From NCBI RefSeq assembly GCF_000247695.1, contig NW_004624855.1, forward strand, positions 2,155,329-2,219,328: a DNA stretch of 64,000 nucleotides, given 5' to 3'. Both the position numbers and the translations under genes were made by a program. Below, piece after piece: positions 38,001 to 51,898 of this stretch (within the stretch, counting starts at the first letter, position 1; each line of letters opens with the position of its first letter). The stretch comes from Heterocephalus glaber (Eukaryota > Chordata > Mammalia > Rodentia > Bathyergidae). The notes beneath the pieces were generated by a model, which searched no databases, was not told the DNA's origin, and worked only from the letters and a program-made list of their open reading frames with translations.

Positions 38001-41000
38001 ATACACTTCCCTGACTGTGTAATGAATTTATAAAAAACAATAAGCTCAGCAGCTCCCACAAGGATATGGAAGCCCATGTGAAAATAAATCCTTAAACATG
38101 TAATAAATAAATCCCTAAACAAAAACACAGAGGGTAAATGGGAATCTGGTTCAACGTTAATTGTTAATTTTTTTTTTTGTAGGTGACTGCTTAAGCAGTG
38201 AAATACTTTGATATTTTTAAGGTTAGAGACACTTATCAATGAAAGTTAGAAATATTTATGAGTAAAAATACTAGAAATGTTTGTAGAAATTTTAGCTGTT
38301 ATTAAAATAAGTCTAAATACATTTGTCTTTTAAATTCTAAAGCCATAAATAACCCTCCTGCCAACTATTATACTAATATTTTTTCCATGAGCTAAACAGA
38401 GCATTGAGTTGTCACAATTTCATCTTTCGTGATTAAATCACACCCAATCTGAATACTTTTGTATACACCTTTTTTGGAAGATGAGAATACTAATCTACTT
38501 AAATACAGGGTAAAATTAAGAGACCAAAGATTCTTTCTCCATTAAGTAAATGTGAACTTGATAAAAATCCTCTGCTAAAAGGTAAGCAGAATGCAAAAAC
38601 CTGCAAGTCTCTCCTTACAAAAGACTTACTGCAAGATACTTAAACTTTCTGGAGCTTATCAAATGTCTGGCAGTTCTTTCTAGTAATGATCTATTTCCAA
38701 ATATATATAAACCCCACGAACTTGTCTTTTCAATTTTATATAACTACTTCTAATCAACAGTTTTTTAAAATTAGGAAATCCGGTTAGAAAACGGTTTCTC
38801 CTAAAATAACAATCATCACCCACATAATTGATAGGACACCATCTCTGCATTACCTTGTGTCTCCTCAGAAAAGGCTCAGTTAGCCACAGTGTCATATCCC
38901 CTTCTATTTCTTTCCTCTCATACTCTCTCCACAGAGCTACTACTTGCAGAGCCTCTGATCATTCTGGCTAATACTGAATCTAAAAAATACTAACACCAGA
39001 CAAATAACAGTCTGGTTGTGCTGGCTGGTGCCAGAGCCTAGGGGCTGAGACAACCCCTAGGGAGCCCCTGAACATCAGTCACATACCAGAAGAAAGAAGC
39101 CCAGCTGTGCCCTGTAACACATCCTAAAGCTAAGGTCCCTGTGGAAGGGCTGGAGGGGTGGCAAGGAGGCATGACACTGGTGAAGTGAGACTACCTGGTA
39201 TCAGGGGCAGTGCTGATAGGTTTGGGCGGCACAGGGTCACCGCCAAAAGGGCCAGGGCGACCGGTGGTGGTGGTGGCAGCAGCGGCGGCAGCAACAGCAG
39301 TAGCAGCAGCACAGCTGCCATGGCTCCGCGTGTCCAAAGGCACGCTCCGAGTGCTAAGACAAGAAGAAAAGCTTCAGGAACACTGGTGAGAAAAGGGCAT
39401 GGACTCACAAATGGTTTTCAATTAAAAATAAAACATGGCAAGGAAGTGAAAATATGTAAAATAAAATATAATTTTCTGAGATTCAGGTCTAAGCATGGCA
39501 AAAAAAATATTTTCAAAGGTTATAAAAAAAATAATGCGGTCCTTACCTAGCAAACCCCGTCAAATAAAATTAACTTTTACGAGTAATTCTGTAAGGGTGA
39601 GAGGATGTTCACTACTCCAAGATGCAGAAATGCCACCACATTCAAGGAAATTATTGTGAATGTATTTGTTTTTGAACTCATTTCAATGTTACACTCAAAA
39701 GTCAGGAATGGAAAGATCATTCCAACTTTCTCCATTTTTAGTGATGCTTAGTGTTATCTTCCAAATGTTTACTGTGCTATATGCACAGGTAAATCTATTT
39801 TCCTAAGGTAATTTTTAAAGAAAGAAAAGGAAAGAATTACTTTAAAGCCAGAAAGCATTTAGTAGTTCAAGGTTATGAAGAAGCTGAGAGAGTTATCTTG
39901 AAAGGTATAGCTTTGTTTAAAATTTGCATATCTTTTTTCTTTTGCAACTAAAGCATTGTTAGGTCTTCAAGATAATGCAAATAAGAGCTTTTAAAGGCAT
40001 ACGAATAAGAAGACAGAAAAAAACATTTGGCTCTCAGATCAAGTAGTCGGTTGTTTCAAGAGCATCAGCAAGCATATCAGAGAAGAATCCATAAGGCAAA
40101 TAACTGGAAAAGCACCAAATACCTGAATCCCTCTGGAGTTGGGATAATTAGGTGTGGGTTAGGAGGGTCACTATGGCATCGAGGTACCTTCACAGGACGG
40201 GGGCTGTTCCGATGAATGGCTGCCAGTGAAAATGGCAACAAGTGGAACTTATTAAAGTGGTCAATAGAAAACTATCAAATCAGGCCATTAAATGTAAATC
40301 AAGTCACTTCATCTTGCCAGTGACCAAAATAACCAAGTAGAAAATTCAATTAAATATACAAATATTATGAAAAATGTCACTTTTAAGTTAATAAAGCTTT
40401 ATTATACATTCAAATTTTTCTCCATCTAAACCATTTTTTAAAACCTGTAGTGAACTACATATAATGTATGCTATGACTGAACCCATTTTAGAGATTTTGG
40501 TCTTATAGCCATTTCAATAGGTCCTATGTTGGGATCATTTTCCTGAGTACATGAAGTTTTATTCAATTCCTTTAAGCCAAACAATTTAATTGCATGGTTT
40601 TTTTTTTCCCTCCAGAATATGTTTTCTTTTCTTCTTTTAAACATTCTAGCAAAAGGGTAATACAGATAAAATCTTACAGGAAATTTAAAAACTAGTGATC
40701 TTAACTAGTGCTAATACTTTTACTTTCCTCAAAACCAACTGTAAATAGCAATGGACATTTGTTATATTTTGTCCAGTTCTAACATATTTTTCTCTTACTT
40801 ATACTTTTAACTGTAGGGTTTAATCTTTCTTAGGTTTTCAAATCTTTTTATGTTGTATTTTCTTGTCATGCATTAATAATTTTAGTTCACAAACATTTTA
40901 TTGTAAATGGAAATTCTCTTTCTTCATGGTTTTGTTTCTTTTTAATAACATCATACAAGAGGCACAGAAGTACTGAAACTGGAAAGATTTGAGGTTGCCT

Positions 41001-42543
41001 TACAAACCTGGCAAAACAAAAATCAAGCAACTGGTAAGAAAGTAAGGAAATCTGGTGGATTTTCTCAACTAAATAGTAAAAAGGTAAAAAGAAAAAGAAC
41101 AAAAATTATTTGATGAGGATAAATTTTAATTTTTGCTTTGATCCAGCAAAGATACTGAGAATTAGTCAAAAATTATTACAAAATTTTCTCATGAAGATAT
41201 AAAGACATTCTGTTAAGAAAACTAAATATACTCAAATTTAATACTCTTTATATATGAAACAATACATTTTAAGAGTATAAAGAGTATGTTTAATGTTGCA
41301 AAGCTAACATTTTATTGGAAAGAAAAATCCAAATGGCCAACAAACAAAAGAGACATTCAAATTTCACTAGTGTTGAACATTTATTAGAGAGATGTTTTTC
41401 ATGGCCATGACAAACAAAAGCCCATAGAGTGGAAGGAAGAGTAATAGTACATCAATGATGGCCACAATGTGGCCACTGTAAAGAATGAAGTAGATCCATA
41501 CCTGCTGACATGGAAAACTTCTACAACTGTCAGATTTTTAAGAAAGATTAATAACCCAGGCAATCTACAGTAAATGGGAGAAAAACAATCTTATATACGC
41601 TTGTATGATTATAGAGCATACAGAAAGGTAGGGCAGAATGTGTTTGTTATGTGGATAAACAGAAAACATGGAAGGTTATATACCAGGCTATTAGTAGTAG
41701 TGTTTAGAGCAAAAGGAAAAGAAGTAAGCAACTATAACAATTCTCTTGTAAGAAGAGAATGTAAAATCAAAAGATGATCCCTATTGTATATGGGATCCTA
41801 GAGTTTACAAAATGTTATTACCTAATTTACTCTTCATTAGCATCCCACTTTACAGGGGAGGCTCAATGAGGTTAAATGAGCAGCCCAGGTCACTTGCTAT
41901 CAGGCAATCTGACTCTGAGTTCAATTCAACCACCCCATAGTAGCTGAGGGAACAAAGGACAACTTCAGCCTACAAAGAGTGCTATTAAATAACTGTCCCA
42001 CAAACAGTTTGGAGTGACAGGCATATCAAAAGATCACTAACTCAAATGTTACTGATGCTTACCTTCATTTTTGTCTTTTGTAAATTTTTCTACATTGAAA
42101 GGTTTCCTACATGTACACTGTTTACATTTTTCTACAAAAAATTTTGTAATTTTTTTTCAAGAAATAATTACTTACGTAATAAAACATTTTAAGAAGCAAT
42201 TTTTACAGAATTACTAATCATATATTCTTAGAAAAATATTTTAAGACACCAGAAAAACAATCTATAACAGGCTGAAGCAAAAATTTGGTAAGAATATAAT
42301 TTGTTTCACATAACTGCTCAAATGGCTTTACAATAACTTTCATTTCCAAAACAGCTTTGGGAGAAGAGACTTTGTATAAACTGAATGAATTTTAAAAGTT
42401 AAAAATATCCAGTGATTAAAATCTGTTCTTACACTAAATTTTCTGTAGCTAGTAGGTATCCTTTATGAAATATAGTATTCAATAAATTCACCATTTATGA
42501 ATTATTTCTTGTGTAATTTAAATTGTATAGTATTTCTAAGTTT

Positions 42544-42583
<40 letters not shown>

Positions 42584-45500
42584 TCTTTCTCTCTCTCTTT
42601 CTTTCTGTGCTGGTAATTGAACCCATGACCTCACACATGTTATGCAAGCACTCTACACCTAAGCTACATCCCCAGATCTTAAATTTTCATTTTTGAGTAT
42701 TTATTACATATAAATTTTCATTTATACACTATACCAAGAACGGCAAAAGACATAGCCTTTTCTTGATATGTTTTTAAAGTTTGAACATATACTTTGAAAC
42801 TACACTAAGTATAACTAAAAACTATAATTAATGTATATTTGTGTGTATGTTATATACCTTGATTGTCTAAAAGGTAAAACCAAATCAGAATTTACTACAA
42901 GGAGTGGGGAAATGGGTACTTACGAAAACAGTGGAGAAAATGAATGTTCCCCTCCTTTAAGAGATAAGAAGGTACAGAAAAATTACTTATCCACCTGCAC
43001 CATGGGTGCCTCCTAGTCTGCCAAACACTTACCTCTTCTAATTTTTCTCCTTCATAAGCAAAGATTTCAAGAAGGAAAGGAGAATGGTGGTGTTGATACA
43101 GGGAGGGGAAAAAACCCACAGTTTAACCTTGTTGGTTAAACATAGAATATCTTATTGCATTTCCATCTTCTAGCTGGGTTTAGAAAGATTACTATAGAGT
43201 ATGCTACATACATACCTCATTTCTGTCACTTTCACTGTCTTTTGTCTACATATTCTTAAAAAGACCTCTCATACCATTATAAATGGCCACAACCAAAAGA
43301 CAGTTTGTTCATCCAAACCAGTATGTTCCAGGAAAAATGCTGTAACAGCTGGTCTTACCAAGGTACAAACCTGTAACAGGACTGTGTGGCTTTCCTATGA
43401 CATGGCCAATGCATTCATTCATCAACGCTTGTAAACTCTAGATACAAAAGGAAAATGGAAAAGAGAAGGGAAAAAATGTATACTCTTAATTATAGAACTG
43501 GTACACAATAGGTTTTCACTGTATTTAAGAGACATGCTACTTTCAGTAAATATTTCAAAGTTAGTTTAAAAATATGTACAGTATAAGTAAACAAATTATA
43601 CGTAATTTAAAATGTAGCATAAAATTGTTTTCATAAAGAAAAGTAAAATAGTAATCAATCTTTCATAACAAAATGATATACATAAGCAAAGGACTTTTCA
43701 TATAATCATCTCTACAACTGGGAGGATAAAAATGAATGAATTTACCTTCTATCTTTCAGACTTCATGGAATTTATTAGAACAGTAATAATACTGGCATTA
43801 TGCTCTCAAATGATGGACATTTAAGTGATACAGTTAATCCTTATTTTTCATTAACTTGCCAAAAAGCATCAATGAAGCTGACAGTTTATAAAATAGAGAA
43901 ACTCACATTTTAAGGTGGGTTTTTTTTGGTACTGGGGATCGAACTCAGGACCTTGAGCTTTCGAAGCAGGCGGCGGCACCACTGAGCTAAATCCCCAGCC
44001 TGAGAAACTCATATTTTAGAAGTGCCAGGGTTTATAACTAGACATTGACTTAGTCAGTTGAACACTATTGTTATAGAAAGAGCACTAAAAATCTCATGAT
44101 GCTACTGAGTGCTGTAACCTTTCAACATCATTGCTATAATTACATAAAACATTTAAGAACCACTATTATTTATTTAAAAATAAATAATCAAGGAAAAGAA
44201 ATGATCAATTTGTTTGTTTTTAATGAGAAAAAAAGTTTCAAATATTCCATACCAAGAAGTCATCTTCTGGTAGAGCTGAAATAAAGGCAGGTTCAATGGC
44301 TTGTAAAAAATCAAATCCTTGAGTTGCCCACCTGTCATATGAAAATGTTCAATAATTATAAAACAACCAAGAAAATGCTGTAACACTTAGACTATACAAT
44401 ATTGAAAATAATACAATTGGAAAATTATTATATTTTATAGAGAAAATTTTTTTTGTTTTAGATAAATGCCTAGGTTGAAGTAAGTTATAGTGTGACCTTT
44501 TGGGGAAAAACACAAAATGTCTTTTTAAGAAAATGTTTACTTTGAGATGAATGGAAGATATTAGAAGATGGTGCTCATTTATATTTCAACATTTATAAGA
44601 TAAAGAAATGTTCCTACTTTTAATCCTCATTGTAGGACTTGTGTTTCTTTAACTTGGAAATGGCACTGAAGTGTCCCGTGATGTCCCTCCAGTACAACTT
44701 ACAGAATACCCAGCTAATTTTTAATTCTTAATACTTTAATAATCATGTTTACTTTAGTGTAGTTACTAGTGAGCAACACAGATGTTTTATATTTTCCCCC
44801 TAAAAATTCTAAAATGGATTATTGCTAGGTAAAGTTTACCCATTTGTTTCCCATTTACACAATAGGCTTAAATATGACAGACAAAAGAGATCCGCAATCA
44901 GGAAGACTTGCTCATGGATTATGTGAACTCCTTTAACAATAACTCAGTTTGGGCTCATCATTTTTTAAAAATATAAGTTCCCTAAGAGTTGTGAGGTTCG
45001 CTGTTTATATATTTTCATTAAAATAAAACAAAACAAAATCTCTGATCACTACAAAGTTTATAATGCTCTTTTTTGTTGTTGTTTGCTCAGAAATCTCATA
45101 TAACATACAGGAACAAAATACTATCAACTCCACAGGACTCATGCAGGATAAAGATTTGGTCATTACCTGGGTCTTGTACCTCTACCACTTTCACATTTAG
45201 TCAGGACATAATTCATCCATTTCCGGGCAAAGCTTATATATCTATCTCCTATCTTCTGTCTAAACTCTCCAGACATCAAGCGAACAACTTCTTTATGATA
45301 CTGTAAGAAGATGTCATGTACATCCAAATTAAGAACAAAACCATAATAATAATACCTACACACTATAGTGTTGGCTTAAAATGTCATTCTCTAATAAAGC
45401 AAAATCCAATTAAAATCTATATATTCTGAATAGTTTGAAAAACTATATGTGTCAAAAAAGTTTCATGTTTTATTCATAAGTTTACATTAAGAATGAGATT

Positions 45501-48500
45501 TTATAATATTAAACATTAAAAGAAAGTTTAAAATGCAGCAGATAGCTATTAACACAAAAATAACTCAGCAACTATATGATAGTTTAAAAAGAAAACTAAC
45601 ATTTCTGATACCCAGCAGGAGTGTAAGCTGGCATTCTTCACTAAGATATAATTATAATTAATATCAATTAATTTGCTATATAAGATTCATAATACTTTCT
45701 GTAAGTAAGCTACAAAGCAATTACCAAACTGTACTACATTTTTCCTCTTCTTTTACACCTACCTCAAACCCAAAATTGTACCCCTGAATCATTGCTTCTC
45801 GGTAATACTGCTGCAGTGTGACAGATTCAGATTCATCAACTTCAGCATCAAATTCTGATGTGAACATGTGGTCCACTCGGTCAATGGCATCACTTATTCT
45901 GTTGCATAGCTCTAGTGCATCATTCTGAAGAATCCCATCAAGCAAATTACACAGCAATTACTGCATTTTACAGGAATGTTTCATTCATCATCACACAGAC
46001 ATTTACCACTACAATATATTCCAGCCACATTTGTTTTAGTTGTCAAAGGAACGAAATACAGAGGAAACTATTATTTTCATTTGCATTAGGCATTTTTTAA
46101 CATCTTATGAAACAAGTCTGTTTAAAATAATGCTAAATTACAATTTGGTCTTTGCTATTTTTAATTTTGATTATTTATTTATAGACAGGGTCTTGCTATG
46201 TAGTTCAGGCTGGCCTTGAACTCACTATGTAGCCCAAGCTGGCCTTCAACTCATGGTAACCCTCCTGCCTCAGCCTCCCAAACACTAGGATGATAGGTGT
46301 GCACCACTACACCCTATCTTTGAATAGATGCTGCATCTTCAGTATTTTGTGTGTCAACCACCAGAGATACTACTGGCAATGTCTGGACATAGCTTTGGTT
46401 ATTAAAATGAGGAAAAGGCAGAATTCACTGGCATCTGGTAGGTAGAGGGCAGGGATACTGCTAAACATCTTACAACGCACAAGACAGGACACCTCCCTGA
46501 CAACAAAATATTATTGGCCTCAAATGTCAGTAGTACAGGGTTTAAGAAACCTGGGCCTAACGCAAGCTTTTGTCTCCCTTCCCATCTGTCCTTAAACACA
46601 CCTGTGTATGCATAGTTATCTATCAGGCTATCACCCCCACATACTGTTAACAAAATATTCTTCCAAAATCTTCAACAACTCCCTGAGTCTTAGCAAAAAA
46701 AAATCTACTATCTCTCAACAAATAAAATTGTGCCTTCATAAAAAATGAGAAGTTAGAGACATGTATAGCTAAGTGGATGCACATTGAGGCGATACTCTTA
46801 AGTGAAATAGATAGGACACACATGTGTAAATACCGAATAGTTTCTCTGGTGTGAGAAACTGAAAGTGTAAATAAGGACTAAATGTATAATAGGTAATGTG
46901 AAATAGGAAGAAAAGGGGCAAAGGGGAAGGAAGTGGGAGGTCTAGGGGAAAGGATAGAAGGGAATGGGATTAATATGAGAAAATGGAAAAATAGGAACAA
47001 AATTTTTGTAAATAGGGAGGGCTGGAGGGGTTGAAGGGAGGGCTGGGCAACGGTGAAAAATAAGAACCAAGAGAGACTATGTAAAGGTGCAAATTTCCAA
47101 TGATGAATGTCATTATATTGTATACCTAAAATGTACCAATGATTAGAATGAATAATCGATAATGTAAAATAGGAATAAAAGGTCCAAAGGGGTAGGGGTA
47201 GTGGGAGGCGCAGGGGAAAGGAATGAAGGGAAAGGAAAAAATGATGAGAAATGGAAAAAATGGAAATAAAGTCTTTGTAAATAGGGAAGGGTGGAGGGCG
47301 TGAAGGGAGGGCTAGGAATGGGGAAAAAATAAGAACCAAGATGCATTATATAAAGGTACAATTCCCAATGAGAAATGTAATTGTGTTGTATACCTACAAT
47401 GTACCAATAAAAGAATTTAATACAAAAAAAAAAAATTGTGCCTACTTTATTTCAACACTCTTATCTCATTACTTTCCACTGGGTAGGAAGATCCAGCCAA
47501 ATCAGACCATGTGATAGCCAGGCAGCAGGCCCATAACCTTGATCCACTGAAAGCAATACTCAAATGTTCCTTTTGTTAGTTCCTTCCCAGTATGCATCCT
47601 CCCAAGCTGAATTCCCAGATGCTATTAGAAGGCACTAAGCTCTCTCTCTTCTGTATGTAAGCGTGACAGCTTAGGCCCTTAGGGCCATAAACTCCTTAAG
47701 TTCAAGAATAATCAACTCATAAAATCTTGTATGCTCCAGAATTCACTGGCTCAAAGCAAAAGACAAATGTCCCCCACTTTGGTATGAGAGCAGGATTGCA
47801 AATTTTAAGAGATTTATACATTAAGTAAGACACATCAGATTAAGAGAAGAAAAACAAATGTTTATCAGTACTTTCAGGGACTGCTTCTTCAAGAAGGTGA
47901 CTGAGAAGACATAACTGATGGCTTGTGGAAAAGTGTAGATGAACCAGGACTAATAAATGTGGTAAAAAATAGAAAGTGGTGAAAACAGAAACAAAGGGAA
48001 AAGAAGGCAAGGCTCTGACTTGACATGGACTTCAAAGGCCTTTGTGCTTATCTACAACTGTTTTTTCTATCATAGTTAATTCGGCTGAATTATTTGTAAA
48101 ATAACGGAATAAATAAACATTATTGCTATGGGAAAAACTGGAAACTGCTAAAGAAGGAAGCTAAATTTACATATGATACGAAGAGACCTAAATTCCAGTC
48201 TCAGCTTTGCTACTAACCAGCTACATGATCATTATAGTTAAAGAATTACTCAATTTTCTATCCTTTCCAACTCTACAGCTCTACAGTTCCAGGAAAGATT
48301 CAGGAATTTCTTCCCTAACTAAACATGGGAAAAATGTGTACTTGGGGATACAACTTAAGAGCTCAAGTTCTTCAAATGACATCCTATGACACCACTCAAA
48401 TCTTCCACAGTATGATACCCAAAGCAAAGACCTCTGCTCCAGGGCAGGGGACAATAAAGTACCTTGAGCTGCTGTAAAGCTGTGGCGATGACTGGCTGAC

Positions 48501-51500
48501 TGGATGTCTGCTCTTGGAGGAGCGTCATAATCCCCTCGATGGACTGCTGGAAGGCTTTTCTCTGAATTGTGAGATGAGCAGATTGCATCACGACTAGTAA
48601 AAGATTGTCCACCTGGAAAGAAAACCAAACATAGGGCATAAAAGCAGACTGGTGACAACTTTCCTACTATAGTTCAACCACAAAAACAAACTGCCCCAAA
48701 ACAACACCAACCTCAGGGATACCAGACCAACAGCCAGTCATCTGCCAGCAAAGCTGCCCCTCCTGAGCAACACACTGCAGTGGATACTGACACTCAGGCT
48801 CTTCAGTACAGTGGAGAAGCATGTTGGACTGTGTGGGCATGACAGCTTTCAAATAGTCTAGACCTCCAAGTGGGCTAGGACTGCTGATGCAGTGTGTGCA
48901 TGCATGTGTGTGAAGACAGGAAAGCCAGGAATAAGAGTGGGATCAGATGAGGGGGCTCATTAAGAGATCAAGACCATATTATTTCTATTCTTTAAGAGAT
49001 GAACTCACTGCACTAATTTAAGCAGAGCTTTGTAAAACAAAGATCATTCTGAAAGTACCAAAACAACCAAAACCTATACTGGAGGAGGGTGGGTGAGGTT
49101 TGAAGTATGGAAACTAAAAGTAAGAAACTGCAATAGTTCAGGAAAGGGATGACGACATCTGACCATGGCAGTGGCTTGGAGGTGTGGGGAAAGGATCAAT
49201 TACTGCACACACTGCCAGCTTGCCATAGCTAGTGATTAACTGGGAGGGTGGGAGCCTAAATTTATATTCACTGTCACATTTCTGGCTTAATAAGGCAGTG
49301 GGCAGCACACCATCCACTCAAGGAATGCAGGAGAAAGAGTAGTCCTGTGGCGTGGTAAGTGATAGTGCCTGCATGTGAGATGAGCATGACCATTAACCAC
49401 CACCAAGCCCGACACAAATAACATATAAAAGCTCCTTACAGTCTTAATTAGGTTACATAAACTGACCAGGATCCTTGTTAGGTAGGTAGATGTCAGCCTT
49501 TACTATAAAAATGAAAACTAAATACATGAGTAAGCCAGACTACTTAGGGAACTGGGATTTTTGGAACTATAAATTGCATAAGTAAGATCATTTCTTATAT
49601 CATAATAATTTTACTAAGATAATTCCTTTTAGATCACGGGTCTTTAGATGTAATATATGATTGTACTAAGATATAAATAAAATACATATATTATTTCAAA
49701 TGTTCCAGTGCAATTCAACATACTATACTTAATAGAACTTGATGAAATATTTTAGTACAAATTATCCTGAAAATATATGGTAGATCACAGTGGCATGCTG
49801 TGGATAAGGACATGCCTGAGATTAGAAGGGCTGTTAAAACAATTATTCATGAGCAGCTAACAGTTCAGTTTTCCTAAAAGTACAGTATTTCAAGTAAATA
49901 ATATAGCTGGAAGAGGCACAGAGTAGGACCGACCTGCATACTTCTCAGAGTATCAACAGTCTCCACCTGGGGCACGATTTTCACAGGCTGTGCTTCCCAT
50001 GAGCCCCAGCCATCGTCTGAGTCCCGTGCTCGATCCCCATGCTTGGTCAGAAGCAGAAAGGCATCTATGAGCACGTCATCTGGGTCTTTGGAACAGTCCT
50101 TTCCTGCAGTGGCATTGAGTAACTGCAGAATGATACTCTTCTCCTCAGCAAGGGTGTCTGGGACAAACATTTGCAAATTTTCTAACCCAGGAATCTGAAC
50201 CTGAAAAGAAATAATCCAATTTAACATTAAGGGACACTGCACATATACAAATATGTTACTAAAAAAAACTAGAGGGGCCGGGGATTTAGCTCAGTGGTTT
50301 CACCGCCTGTTGCACAAGCGCAAGGACCCGAGTTCAATCCCTGGTACCCACCCCACTGCAAAAAAAAACAAACTAGAAAAAGACAAGCAAGTTTGAGGTA
50401 GAGGATTAGGGAAAGGTGTTGATCTGAGCAGCAAGAGGACTGCAAGGAGCTTGACTTTGCGTGACTTAAGGAGGGGACAGGTTGAGCCTGGACTGTGGGA
50501 GGTCCTTCCAGGGTTTCTCCAGTGACAGAACAGCTCTACATTGTTTTATTTTCAACACAGAGAAAATGCTCCTGAGTTTGAGGTTCACAGAAAGCCTCCC
50601 AGTGATCATTTTAATGAGGGACACCAATATGATGATATAAAGGCCACACATCCTGTCCTAGTTCCCACACAGGCCTGGGTTTGGCATACGATTTTCAGTG
50701 ACAACATCATACATATGTGTATGTTTCAAAAGTGCTAAAATTCTTACAACTTAAAGTGGAGTAAAAATGGTGACATAAACTTTGAATTGCTTTGGGAAAT
50801 ATAAGGGAGAAAAAGTGATTTAGATCAATATTATGTTTTCCTATAAATTACTTTAAATGTGTATATATAATTAAATTAATATATTAAATAGTATGAGTAA
50901 ATATTTGATTATCTACATTCTTAAGACAAGTTAATAAATCAAGTAGAAAAAGGTTTTCTAATTTGTGGGGCGGGGTGGGTACCAGGAATCAAACTCAGGA
51001 GCTTATGCTTGCAAGGCAGGCATGCCACTCAGCTAAATCCCCGGCCCCATGTTTTTCTAATTCTTACACTGATAGAGTATGGGTTAGTCCTATAACTGGG
51101 GTCAATGGATAGCCTAGAAAGGCCTAAAATATTTATTATATGGACCTTTATGAAAAAGTGGGCATGGTTTAGAATAAAGCAAAAAATACCTTAGGTATTT
51201 ACCTTAACATACTGTTTTGCTTTCAGAACATCCAGCAGGTCTCTAACTGGGGCTGAGAGAATAAATTCTGCTGCTATTTCCAGGTCCTAGGGTCACAGTT
51301 ACAAAGAAACTTATTTAGGGTTAGCTTTCTTAAAAAGTAGAATAAAACAAAAAAGATAATAATTAACCCAATATATAAACTCACCTTTCTCAACATTTTA
51401 GCAAATCCTAGTGCTTTTGAGGCTCTTTCCCTGGCTTCATGGAAGAGCTCCTTGAGTGCTCGGCTGATCTCTATGACAGACCTCCTGCCAGGGAACAGAA

Positions 51501-51857
51501 GCCCAGTCAGAAGGCACCAAACACAAAGATAAGCAAATTCCAAAGCAAAGTAACAAAGACTGTGATGTTTTCAATGGGACCAAGTACTTATTAAGAATGT
51601 ATTGAAAATATGCAGAAGCTTGCTCCTCAGTTTTTGTGCTTTGTTCTTTTTTGGGGGGGGGGGGTTGTGAGGTGAGAGCCTCATATATGGTAGGCAAGCA
51701 CTCTAACCAAGCCACATCCCCAGCCTGCTCTTCAGAGTTTTATAGATATAAATAGGGTACATTTAATAATTTTCAAATAATGGTAATTTATAAAGATTTC
51801 ACTATAGTAATTCTTGGAGTTTATGATAAATTCTTGTCACTCAGCTCATAATCTAAT

Positions 51858-51898
<41 letters not shown>

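Larger units (their letters stand above)
34834..39194 (-). other. MAP3K4 intron 17
   Basis: 4.4 kb. It contains a MER20-like fragment (34945-35072), an L1 3' end (35073-35417), an ~80-bp hAT-type copy (37015-37094) and a local tandem duplication (37392-37714). 35418-37014 and 37715-39194 show nothing else that I recognise. Confidence 0.55.
40220..43358 (-). other. MAP3K4 intron 15
   Basis: 3.1 kb, AT-rich. It contains a CT microsatellite (42546-42603) and an ID SINE (42606-42675). 40220-42545 and 42676-43358 hold nothing I recognise. Confidence 0.55.
45925..48462 (-). other. MAP3K4 intron 11
   Basis: Contains a B1-like SINE (46172-46316), a MER20-like fragment (46335-46560) and an L1 insertion with doubled 3' end (46724-47443). 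47444-48462 is otherwise empty. Confidence 0.55.

Noticed and set aside
39158..39550. 130-codon open frame rich in Gly/Ser on the + strand
   Set aside because: It is the antisense of MAP3K4 exon 17. The GCN/ACC run read in reverse gives poly-Gly/Ser.
42895..43119. Possible exon ending [12 protein letters not shown] before a 'gtaagt' donor on the - strand
   Set aside because: MAP3K4 exons at 43359-43437 and 40123-40219 join directly in phase and give the known protein. Nothing is missing between them.
46878..47361. Long Pro/Phe/Leu-rich frames on the - strand (also near 55743-56144 and 63715-63960)
   Set aside because: They are the antisense of the L1 polypurine 3' UTR, low-complexity and without start context.
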